Assembly (NCBI GenBank): GCA_003550305.1
Contig: QKYT01000362.1
Span: forward strand, 8,644 to 72,643
Direction: 5' to 3'
Length of the DNA stretch: 64,000 bases
DNA from: Glomus cerebriforme
Lineage: Eukaryota; Glomeromycota; Glomeromycetes; Glomerales; Glomeraceae
Part shown: positions 41,599 through 51,491 of the stretch, in pieces
Position numbering within the stretch: the stretch's first letter is position 1
Layout: each line of letters opens with the position of its first letter
The notes under the pieces: model-generated
Databases searched by the model: none
What the model was told of the DNA's origin: nothing
The model's input: the letters and a program-made list of their open reading frames with translations, nothing else
Made by a program: the position numbers and the translations under genes

Positions 41599-43131
41599 TA
41601 AAGCTCTGAATGGTTCAATTCAATCTGGTTTTAATCTGATTTTGGATTCAAATTAGAAAATCAATTCAGTTCTGGTTCAGTTCTTTGATTTAGAACTGAT
41701 CCAGAACTGAACTGATTTTTAATCCAAACTAAACTGAAATTTTTCAGTTCAGATCTAATTAAATTTTTTTTTATATTATTTCTCATTTAAATAAAAAAGA
41801 TAATAATAATCCCAATTTACCCTTACTTTAAACTCCGAATTGTAAATTAGTCCAGAAAATACATAAAAAATAAAGAAAGAAATGTTAGAAATATTTCTCT
41901 TTTAATTAAATTATAAAAAAAATCTCTCAATTACTCACTTTTAAGTCTGATTTATTCACCAGTTGGCAATTTCTACAAAAAAAAAAGAAAGAAACATTAG
42001 TACGTTTCTTATATAAGTAAAAAAAATACAATAATATTACCACTAATTCTTACCTTAAAGTCTGGATTGTAAATCCCATCTGGTAAATACTACAAAATAA
42101 AGAAAAAAACATTAGAACTGTTTCTTCTTTAATTAAAATACAATTATCCTGATTACTCACCTTTAAGTTCGATTTGTTTACCAATCAGCAATTCTTACAA
42201 AAAAAAAGAAAAGAAATGTTAGTACATTTTTCATTTAAATAAAAAAAATATAACTACATCCCTTTTCCCTTATCTTAAAGTCCAGTTTGTGAATTTGTCT
42301 GGCAACACTACAAAACAAATAAAGAAACGTTAGAAATGTTTCTCTTTTAATTAAAATACAATCATTCTGATTAGTTACCTTTAAGTCCAATTTGTTCCCG
42401 TTGGCAATCCCTAGTTCCTTACAAAAAAAAGGAAAGAAATGTTAGTATGTTTCTCATTTAAATAAAAAAGATACAACTGCACTTCTTTTCCCTTTACCTT
42501 AAAGTCCAGTTCGTAAATTTGTCTGGGAAATTCTACAAAAATAAGAAGAAAAATGTTAGAAACATTTCTTTTTAAACTAAAAATACAAAAAAGAAATCTT
42601 GAATTACTTATCTTTATAGTAAGTTCAATTGTTCACCAGTCGGCAATTCCTATAAAAAAAGAAAAAATGATAGTATGTTTCTTAATTAAATAAAACAATA
42701 AGAAATATCCTTATCTTGAAGTCTAGTTCATAAGTTCATCTAATAAATCTACAAAAAACAAACATTTAAAACATTTCTTTTAATCTCAGTTATTCTTCAG
42801 CCAGCAATTCTTACAAATAAAAAAAAGAATGTTAGTATGTTTCTCTTTAATAAATATATAAAAGAAAAAAGCAAACATACTTACTTGAAGTTCAGTTCGT
42901 CTATTTATTATTTTTTACAAAAAGAAAAAATATTAGAAAAATAAAAAAAAATTCTTTTTTTGATCAGTTCCATTCAGATCTCAGTTCAGTTCTGATTCAG
43001 ATTATTAAAAAAACTGAACTGAACTGAAACTGAACTGAAATTTTCAGATTAAAATTTTTTGGAATTGAATCAGATTTTTGGTTCAGTTTTAGTTCAGTTT
43101 TCAGTTTGAATCAGAACCATTCAGAGCTTTA
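41599..43131 (-). mobile_element. hAT-like non-autonomous element 1 with internal cassette array
   Basis: The ends are TAAAGCTCTGAATGGTTC and its inverted complement. The flanks are ACTTTGTT (41591-41598) and ACCTTGTT (43132-43139), an 8-bp target duplication with one change, the hallmark of hAT elements. No transposase gene is present. The arms, to about 41770 and from 42955, are made of CAGTTC/AGAACTGAAC-type words that make them self-complementary. The interior is an array of about 11 units (see the array entry). It interrupts the coiled-coil gene. Confidence 0.75.
41827..42920 (-). repeat. Array of about 11 micro-exon-like cassettes, two alternating types
   Basis: Read on the minus strand, most units of about 105-110 bp have a hairpin containing ACTAA(C/T), a T-rich tract, AG, a 33-36-nt block, then GTAAG or GTGAG. 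Type A blocks (for example 41939-41972, 42161-42193) follow the pattern of a (K/E)LPTGEQI(G/E)LK peptide. Type B blocks (42054-42089, 42274-42307, 42498-42532) follow LPDKFTNWTLR. Types A and B alternate, giving a period of about 220 bp. Several units have lost a splice site, so the array is older than the one at 45452. Confidence 0.65.
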
Positions 43132-44538
43132 ACCTTGTTGCATGAGTATAATAGAATATTTGGAGTTAAAATGGACAAACTATATGAAGAAAACAAAGCT
43201 CTCCAAGGTGAACTTGAATGATACTAACAAATTTGTATATCTTGATCAATTACTAATCCTTCACCAACAGAATGATCTAAAAAAAGATTAAAATCAAAAA
43301 AAAAATCTCGAAACGAAGCTAACGATATAACAGCGAGAGTAAGAATTGTTAGTTTATAATCAAACTTATGTATACAGCCTTTTTACTATTCAATTTTAAT
43401 TTTTTGTTATTTAGTCTGAAATAAAACATATTTTGAAAAGACAAATTTCTGACGAATACGCATTAGATTATGACAAGACTTTCATTAAACAGTCAGATAA
43501 AATCTACAAGAAATTGATTTCTGAATTAAAGAAATTGATGAGTGGGCATTATAATCTTTCAGTCACTCAATTGTCTAATTAGTTACGATAAATACATAAG
43601 CATAAAAAAACAGAATAAGAAAGTGACAATCGGGCTAATTAGACAAAAATGACCAATGTATGCACGTAAATGTCCGCTTGTTCGAAGTGAGTAGTATTTT
43701 ATTTTAATATGATTCTTTTTGAGATATTTAACAATTAATCTTTATACATTTGACAGAAAAAAAACAGGAAACCCATCAAGCTTTACGAGCAAAATGATGA
43801 TAATTTACAGAAATTCGATAAAGATGAACTGCTATCGATTCTCGTTCAAAATGGGTACTATTCTATCGAACAATTAAACTCAGAAGATGAAATGTGACAA
43901 AAATTGCCAGATAACAAGCAATTTTTGCATGTATATGACCATGAGTAGCATTCGGAGAAGGTAATAAAGTAATTGATTGTTATTTATTTATTTTAGTATT
44001 TATTTAGCCTTCATTTTATCTTTGTTTTTAATAGTTGAAGTACCTACTTCAGGATGTGTTAGACCTCGCTGCAGAGGAAATTCAATATGTAAAAAAGCAG
44101 CGAAAGCGAATATACAATGATGATACTTACTTCACATATAGCAAACTGCCTGAGAACACTCCTGAATGGGTATATAATGCTTAAAAAATCAGAAATGAAG
44201 CAACGGATGTCAAAATGCTCAAATATGGAGTTAATGATAATAATGATAAAATGACTCAATACGATAATGCGAGTTTAATAGATCTGAATTTAGATTATTT
44301 ATTAAATTTGGCAGAGATGAATCTGATCCGCCCTAAAGATTTAGACAAAATTGGCGTAAGCTCACAATCGGTAAATTGAATTGGTTTTTATTAATTTTAT
44401 CACAAACTATTATTTACATTATATTAGCAAAAAATTATAAAAAGAAAAGGAGTCAAAAGGGAAAAAAAAGCTAATCCAGAAAAAGAAACTATTGATGCTA
44501 TTTTCAATGTGAAAGTAGTATATTCTGATTCATAACTA

Positions 44539-45202
44539 ATTCTGATTTTTATGTCATTAAAGAAGTTTTCAAGTCAAATATCACATGCGTCTTTCTTTNG
44601 TAACTTTATCTTTTTTCTCTTTTTGTTATTTTTATATTGTATAGTTAGTTTTATATTATTAAACAGAGTTTTTTGGTAGTTTTATATGAATAATATTATA
44701 TGGATTTTTGTAGTTTTATAGGATATTATATTAAACGCTTTATATAGAATAAATATTATTGATAAATAGGTCGAACTAGAGAGTTTTAAGGTGAAATATA
44801 TGGGTTTTTAAAGGTCAAATATTGGTTTTTTAAGGTTGAATTTGCTTTTTTAAAGTTTAATAAAGTATGAATGATAGCTGAATTTTCTTTCTAAATTTGT
44901 GACGATTGGCAACCTAACTGGTGTTGTTAAATTACCATGTCATTTGTCTATTTTTCAAATGACATTTATCATTTCTCATAGTAAGATTGATATTATTTAA
45001 TATCATTTGATATCATTTCAATGTCATTTCAGTGTCATTTAATAACACTAAACCTAACTGCGCCAAAAATTGACCTTAATTTAATACAGGTTAGATCATC
45101 ATTTAACCTAGATTTGACCTGGTTAAATTTAGACTAAATTGTCCTATTTTGACTAGTGCTGATTGCATACAAAATAAATACCCAATTGATAATCTTGCAG
45201 AT
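44539..45202. other. AT-rich intergenic stretch
   Basis: No gene. Repeats of (A/T)TCATTT(C/G)A(A/G)TGTCATTT occur near 44970-45050. One N at 44600. Confidence 0.4.
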
Positions 45203-46299
45203 TAGAAGTATACTCTGATGAAATCCGTTCAATCCATCATCTATTTTTGAATGGATTGGATAATCTGGATTAAGGAATAAATGGATTTCAGATAATCTGG
45301 ATAAATCCATTGGATAACACCGGATTGATCAGATATTACACAGATGACTGGATTGATCAGATTAATCAGATAATCTGGTCAAATCTGGTATTTTTTTTTA
45401 TTTTAATACATAAGAACATTTATTAACATTCTTTTTTATTCTTTTTTATAGGAATGAATACTTCAGCTCAATTCCTGAAGGTAATTAAAGGGGGTGGTTA
45501 TTAAACTTTAATACAAGAATGTTGTAATGTTCTTTTTTTTTTCTTTTTTATAGAAATGAATACTTTAGTTCAACTTCTAGAGGTAATTGAGGGGTATTAA
45601 ACTTTAATACAAGAACATTACTAATGTTCTTTTTTTTTCTTTTTTATAGAAATGAACACTTCGGCTCAACTCCTAGAGATAATTGAGGAGAGGTATTAAA
45701 CTTTAATACAAGAATGTTGCTAATGTTCTTTTTTTTCTTTTTTTTTAGGAATGAATACTTCAGCTTGACTCCTGAAGGTAATTGAAGGGACTTTAATATA
45801 AGAACGTTGCTAACATTCTTTTTTTTTCTTTTTTGTAGGAATGAACACTTCGGCTCAGCTCCCGAAGGTAAATAGGGTAAAAGGGAAGCGAAAGGGGAAG
45901 GTGTTTTTTTATTTTATTATACAAGAATGTTTATTAACGTTCATTTTTCTTTTCTTTTTTGTAGGAACGAACTCTTCAGCTCAACTTTTGGAGGTAAATG
46001 GGATAAAGGGAGGTAGGGAGGTATTTTTTTATTATAATTCAATACAAGAACGTTACTAACGTTCTTTTTTTTCTTTTTGTAGAGGTGACTCTTTGACCTT
46101 CAATTATAGTATGTAAAGTTTTATAAAAAAATCTGGTAAATCTGGTGAATCCAGTAATATAAATAAATCATTGGATTGACTGGATATCTGTTGAACCATC
46201 TGGTTAATCCAGTAGTACAAATAGATCAATCCGAATCTGATTAATTTTCAGATAGATGACCAGATATCCGGATTGATCAAATTTTGGAATATACCTCTA
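45203..46299 (+). mobile_element. hAT-like non-autonomous element 2 with internal cassette array
   Basis: The ends TAGAAGTATACTC and TAGAGGTATATTC (inverted) are flanked by a perfect 8-bp target duplication, TTGCAGAT, at 45195-45202 and 46300-46307. The TAGAGG-type ends and 8-bp duplication mark the hAT superfamily. The arms (45203-45390 and 46110-46299) are built of self-complementary words related to GGATTGATCAGATTAATC. No transposase is present. The interior holds six cassettes (see next entry). Confidence 0.8.
45452..46082 (+). repeat. Array of six identical-length 29-nt micro-exon-like cassettes
   Basis: Six blocks lie between an AG (after T-rich ...TTTT(A/G)TAG) and a GT(A)A: 45452-45480, 45554-45582, 45650-45678, 45749-45777, 45839-45867 and 45965-45993, all exactly 29 nt. 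They follow GAATGAACACTTCGGCTCAA then CT(C/T)CTGAAG. One (third) has lost its GT. Before each T-tract lies GAACGTT-ACT-AACGTTC or a close variant, a hairpin whose loop and 3' arm contain the branch-point consensus (T)ACTAAC. A final AG occurs at 46081-46082. Unit spacing is 90-126 bp. Confidence 0.85.
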
Positions 46300-46388
46300 T
46301 TGCAGATATCTGATTGACAACCTTGATATGCATGAATTATGCCAAAATTTGGTCATCAATCGGATACCCTGCTGAAGAAAAACAAAAA

Positions 46389-46450
46389 AAATTGGGGCTC
46401 ATTTAGATCATTCTAGAGTATCTTAAAATAATCTAAATGAGCCCCAATTT
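46389..46450. repeat. 62-bp foldback with a perfect 20-bp stem
   Basis: AAATTGGGGCTCATTTAGAT at 46389-46408 is perfectly complementary to 46431-46450, with a 22-base loop that pairs partly. It could be a tiny MITE or the fused ends of one. Confidence 0.85.
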
Positions 46451-48429
46451 GGCATTGTTTTACCTGTAAAGGAAAGTAAAGACCCAAGTAAAAAGTAGTA
46501 GACTTCTTTATAAAAGTACAAAATTGTCTATTTTTAGAGAAAGTAGAATCACAATGATTATTAAGAGCAAAAAGTTTGTCCAAAAAAAGTTGTCTAATAT
46601 GATTAAAGTACTTGTTTTAAACATAATGGGAAAGAGTATGTTGAGACTTGAAAAAATAAGTCAAATATTTAAAAATAGCAAATTTGTTATTAGGTTTTTT
46701 ATAATGTGATAAAATCTTATACAAAGGTATAGAAGAAGGGAATCAGTAATTATTTGTATGAATAAACCAATCAGAAGAGTCAAAATCAAATTCAAAAAGA
46801 AAGTAAAAATTTTCTTTTTGAGGGTTATATAAGATATTAGAACTAATAGAATATCTGAGAGGAGTGGGTTCATGTGACTTAAAGGATATGTCGAATAATA
46901 TAACATATTTAGTGTAATGTACAGATTTGGGATTAAATATGCAGATTATTATCACAATCGAAGATTACTATAATATCGACCGATCTAAAAGTTTGTGAAT
47001 CATAATCATCATCTAAATTAGATAAAAGAGTATTACAAGGTCGAGAATCAACATAATCAGAATAAGAAAAGGAAAAAGGAGTATAGTGATTGGTATTTGA
47101 TGAAATCATACAAAGACACTAATTGTCTCAAAATTGAAAGAGACAAAATTCGCAAAAACAACAAAATTTGGACAAAAATTATTTAAAAGTAAAATATTAC
47201 AAAGGAAAAACTTCAAGAAGCACTAGGATATTTAAGAGGAAACTGAGTATTTAAGTGAAACGCATAATATTTATTAAGTAAGGAAACTAAGTTTCCTTAC
47301 AAAAAAAATGAGGAACGGTACTATGTTTTTTTGTAAAATTTATGAGCAGAGGAGTAACGGAAAAGAAGTTTTTTTACAGTACTATGATATTACAATATAA
47401 ATTTTTTTTTTTGAAAACAAGCTGACTAAGCAAATGCTTTATTGATCAAACTATAAGGCCATTTTACAGACCCATAAAGAATACAATAAAAAAAGCTATG
47501 CAGAGAATAAGATCTCATACTAAAAGTAGAAAAATCCTAACTTGTTGCACTTATGCAATATAAGTTCTCAGAGTGTGGTTAGGACATCCAGGCTGCCTTA
47601 GATAAGTTTTACTCTGGATCAACCCTATACCCCAGTATCAGAAATCAAATAAAAATCTTCAACCAGTTTTACCGTATCTCTTTGTCAATTGAAATGTCCT
47701 ACGTCCAGTTTATCTGAATCTTCCTACAATCTCCTGGGTCTTTAAACTAGCATGAAACATTAATGAGGTTATAGAACTCAGCTGCTAGTACCAAGTTTCA
47801 GAACATAGAATATCTGCGATTACACACTCAAGTCTTCTAACTAGCTAGATATGTTATAATAGCTTCTTACTATTGTAATAAAATTTATAGAAGCTGGCTG
47901 CTAGTATCAACCTCCAGGAAGAAAAACCTACCTAATTAACTAGAACTAGAATACAAAAAAGAACCTAAGTTAATCCTATCTCTATTCCTCTACCCACTTT
48001 CACCAATATCAAGTCGCCCTAACAGATACTTCAGATAAATCAAGTCGACTGCTAATACTGTTTTGTCTGAAGGCCATTACTTAGTATCTTTCCTCCTCCT
48101 CTGCTCCAGTAGTGGTTCTCCAAAATAGGCCAATTTCTCATGGTACCACCAGACATTCTCCTGAGAATCGAGTCAACTACTTACCAAAGAATGAATTCAT
48201 TTTTTGACTATGACCATCTAGCTTGTCCCTATCAAAGAATTTTTATCCTTGATATATAGTGCCCAGCAACAAGTTACCGGTCACCTATAAATTAAGATAA
48301 TTATTTTACAAATATATTCTCATGTAAACATTTTTTTTGATAATTAACTTACTTTTTATAGTATAAGTAAAGTTGATCATCAAGTTAAAATGTATCTTCA
48401 TTAAAAATTATATGAAATTTTAATAAAAA
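46451..48429. other. AT-rich stretch with decayed reading frames
   Basis: A minus-strand run from about 47110 to 46930 reads NHYTPFSFSYSDYVD then CNTLLSNLDDDYDSQTFRSV before the first stop, clearly once coding but not recognised. Bases 47400-48300 look like a decayed repeat beginning with a T-run (possible reversed poly-A tail of a non-LTR element). No intact gene. Confidence 0.4.
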
Positions 48430-50093
48430 TTGATCACTATATTTCAGGTTATATCAGAAAAATTAGCATTTGCAATAGTTTATAGCGACCTTTTCTTAAA
48501 CGTAACTAATATTTATGATAGACAGATCAAACATCACGCGAATATGTTATTATATAAATTAAATAATCAAGAAGAAATGGGAATCAGTACAAGAATTAGA
48601 CTAGACCAGATAAAGAAAAAAGAAATGATTTTTGGATGTGTATTAGAAAATATTAACGTTATAACACGAAGAACGGATGATATTATAATCAGAAGTATAC
48701 AACTTTTAGACGAAAACAATTTTAGAATGTGTAATCATTTAAGAATAGAATGATATTAGAAATTAATAATTTATGGGAAAAATTTAATAAAATAGGGATA
48801 ACTATAGAAAAGGAAATGTTAAGTAAATATTATAATGACAAAGAAGAAGATTATATATATGAAATTGAACGAATGAAAATTAATGATAATAAGGCGTGCT
48901 TAATATGGAGTAAAATTATAAAAGAAAAGAAAGTAGTNTTAATTAAAATAGAAGTTAATGATATTNATATGGAAAGAAATTTTATATTAATGTTAATCAT
49001 AATTGGAATGACAGCGATAAANAANGAAACAATTANTATAAAATCGGTAGAAGGGAAAAATATTTATAATATTATGGAAAAAATGAACAACGTGAAATTA
49101 AAAATAGTAAAANGGAAAAGTTGGAAAATTAGGAACATAAATTATATAGAAAGATTGTTAAATATTACGGAGAGTAAAAATATTTTTTGGAGAATAGAAG
49201 AAAGTGGAAAAATAAGAAAAGAAAAGATAGATGAAACNANCAATGATTTTAATTATGAGATAATAGATATATATGAAATAGAAGAATTATTACCAATTAA
49301 TAGATATAGTTTATANTGGAAAAGAAATTTAATCAATAATAACATAAGGGATACGGTCAAAAAATGCAACAAATTAAAGTATATAGCGGAATGGTTAACG
49401 TTAAAAATTAACAAAAATTTATTATTGAACATTAATAATAATGAAATTAATTGGGGAAAAACATTTGAAAATATAAAAAACATAAAAGAAGGAGGATCAT
49501 TAATAACGTCAGATAAAGACAAAAGAGATAGAATTTATAATATTAAAAATCTAATGGAACAATTACCGACTTATACAATCATGGAAAAAAGAAATAATGA
49601 TATATATGAAGCTAAATGTCCTAGATGCAGAAAAGAAGACGAAACATGGACACANATNTGGACATGTGAAAAAAATGAAGTAAATATACTACAAATTATT
49701 AAAGAGGAAATTAATAATCAAATAACGAAATTAAATGAAGAAAATATAATTGTTAATAAAGAAAAATGGAATAACATAATAATCGAAGTACTCACAAGAA
49801 GATCAAATTACGTTAAAGACGGGTACATCTTTCATGAAATAATAAAGGGTATATTTAATAATAACCTTTATAAAATAGCAAAAGAAAAACAAATTATTGA
49901 AACAATGGAACAATTAATTCTAAATATAGGCTCTAAAGCGAAAGAATTGATATGGAAAAATAGATGCTCTCAAGTAACAGAAATAGAAAAAAAAAGAGGT
50001 CTAACAAGAATGGATAAACGTAAATCAAAATCAAATAATATAAAGGACAGAGGAAAAGAAAAAATTATTGATAGAAAAATCAGAAAAAATTAA
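48430..50093 (+). pseudogene. C-terminal part of a LINE polyprotein
   Basis: Two overlapping frames (48430-48753, then 48750-50093 after a +/-1 shift) encode a Lys/Asn/Ile-rich protein. The first part (IKHHANMLLYKLNNQEEMGI and on) and the region LKYIAEWLTLKINKN with LPTYTIMEKRN are typical of the segment behind the reverse transcriptase in LINEs of AM fungi. CPRCRKEDETW...W-T-C is a Cys-rich end motif. The far C-terminus is highly basic (KSKSNNIKDRGKEKI). No reverse transcriptase core is present: the element is 5'-truncated, as usual for LINEs. Fourteen single Ns suggest a consensus of several copies. Confidence 0.65.
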
Positions 50094-50322
50094 CATGATT
50101 ATACAATTAACAAATAGATGGATAGGATCAATGATAGAATCAAAAAACAATTATTATTATAAAGACATTTGGTACAACGAATCAATTAGTGATATAATCA
50201 ATAGATAGAATTACGATAGGGTAATATTATATATCTTTATAATGTAATTTCATAATTTACATATAATTATACTTATATAATTACATCGTAAATGTATAAA
50301 AATAAAATAAAATAAAATAAAT
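50094..50322 (+). mobile_element. LINE 3' end with (AAAAT)n tail
   Basis: About 200 bases of untranslated sequence after the LINE stop end in an (AAAAT)n run (about 50297-50320), as in LINE 3' tails. Confidence 0.55.
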
Positions 50323-50502
50323 TACAAGAGTTGGTATTATTTAAATAGAAGGAGTTGGTAATAAAAAAATACGAATCTGTCTAATAATAAAAAAAGAAAT
50401 TGCCAATTTAGGCAAAAATCTGCNNCATGCAGTAATTTTAAAATACAAGAGTTAGTATTATTTAAATAGCGGGAGTTGGTAATAAAAAAATACGAATCTG
50501 TC
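50323..50502. repeat. Direct repeat of a 59-bp unit
   Basis: 50323-50381 and 50444-50502 share TACAAGAGTT(G/A)GTATTATT, then GAGTTGGTAATAAAAAAATA and CGAATCTGTC, differing at only a few bases. The first copy starts exactly where the LINE tail ends. The second is followed by GGCGCGCC and the promoter region of the next gene. Confidence 0.85.
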
Positions 50503-50715
50503 CATATCGGCGCGCCATAATTTTTCCGTAATTATTCGCTACACCGCAAAAAACGTAAAAAACGTGTAAAAAAGTATATTAAGAAATATGTTACGCCATT
50601 AGGTTTCACAATCAAAAGTATCGATCTTTTTATAAATATTCGTTAACTATTTCTTTCTTTCTTATCTCATTTAACTACTGTGAAAGTCAAAATAATAAAA
50701 CATAGACCATACAAA

Positions 50716-51491
50716 ATGTCGATGAAAGGAACCTCGAAAGTAAAAGAAGTAAAAAGAGTGGAAAGTAGGTTGATTGTTTTTGTTTTTATCGTTTGTGATA
50801 AAGTGACCTGAAAAGTTTTATTTTCTGACTTTTAGCTAAAGTGAATTATACCAAAGTCTGGGTCTTAACGATATTTTTTTCAAGGTATAAAGACTGTGAT
50901 GATTCAAATGTCTCTCGCAGCTTTGTCTCCAAGAAACTTGCTCTTGAAGCAATGCAAAGAGAAGCACGGCGTCTATATAAAAATTCAGATATTATCCAAG
51001 AGGCTCATGACAAATATTTTAACGAGCACGAAATGGAAATACACTTTGGAGAAAATCCTGAAGGATCGGATTATAGGAGAGAGTTTGGTTACTGTAAGGT
51101 TGAACCCAACAAACTAGAAAACGGAGATGATGTGCCAGAAAGTACAGATGAGAGCGAAAATGGCTTAATCTGGGTATTAACGGTATTTTTCTCACGGTAT
51201 AAAGATTGTGATGATTCGAATAATTCTTACAGTTTTTCCTCCAAGAAACTTGCTCGCAGAGCAATGAAAAGAGAAGCACGGCGTTTATATAAAGGTTCAA
51301 ATATCATCCAAGGAGCTAGGGACAAATATTTTGATGAATACGAAATGGAGATACACTTTGGAGAAAACCCTGAAGGATCGGATTATAGGAGAGAGTTTGG
51401 TTACTGTAAAGTTGAATCCAACAAACTGGAAACCCAAGAAAGTGGGGATGATGTGCCAGAAAGTACAGATGAGAGCGAAGATGAATATTGA
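50716..51491 (+). CDS. Uncharacterised protein with two 104-residue tandem repeats
   Basis: Exon 1 (50716-50764, MSMKGTSKVKEVKRVE) and exon 2 (50836-51491) are joined by a 71-bp GT...AG intron that keeps phase and adds T-K before VNYTKVW. The 234-residue protein has two copies of a domain starting at W25 and W129: WVLT(I/V)FFSRYKDCDDSN, SKKLA..AM.REARRLYK, then EMEIHFGENPEGSDYRREFG and YCKVE. The copies are about 85% identical. The tail is Asp/Glu/Ser-rich. TTTATAAATA lies at about 50628. The domain is not one I recognise. The gene has intact splicing and frame, and no close neighbour of related function. It appears to be a young duplication. Confidence 0.75.

Larger units (their letters stand above)
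40781..44538 (+). pseudogene. Spliced coiled-coil gene of an unrecognised family, split by a hAT-like insertion
   Basis: Exon 1 (40781-41381) is one frame with several stops and a low-complexity PKITTTSS repeat. Introns with GT...AG lie at 41382-41459, 43339?-43414, 43687-43756, 43961-44034 and about 44356-44427. Later exons encode a basic and acidic helical protein (KQSDKIYKKLISELKKLM, then LPENTPEWVYNA), ending at TAA near 44536. Several stops stand where Trp or Gln is likely (EDEM-stop-QKL, DHE-stop-HSEK, QLSN-stop-LRQ), consistent with G:C to A:T decay. The coiled-coil exon is interrupted at 41599-43131. Removing the insertion and one copy of its 8-bp target duplication restores the frame exactly. 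Function unknown. Confidence 0.6.

Noticed and set aside
41827..42920. Regularly spaced repeats that could suggest a CRISPR-like array
   Set aside because: The context is a eukaryotic chromosome, the spacers are themselves repeated and poly-A/T-rich, and no cas genes exist. Splice-like signals explain the periodicity better.
41598..43132. TTAA target duplication (piggyBac-type) for the element at 41.6 kb
   Set aside because: TTAA is present at both ends by chance of the terminal sequence. The 8-bp duplication restores the reading frame exactly, favouring hAT.
46524..46955. Small overlapping ORFs on both strands
   Set aside because: Ile/Lys/Phe-rich readings of AT-rich DNA with no domain and no start context.
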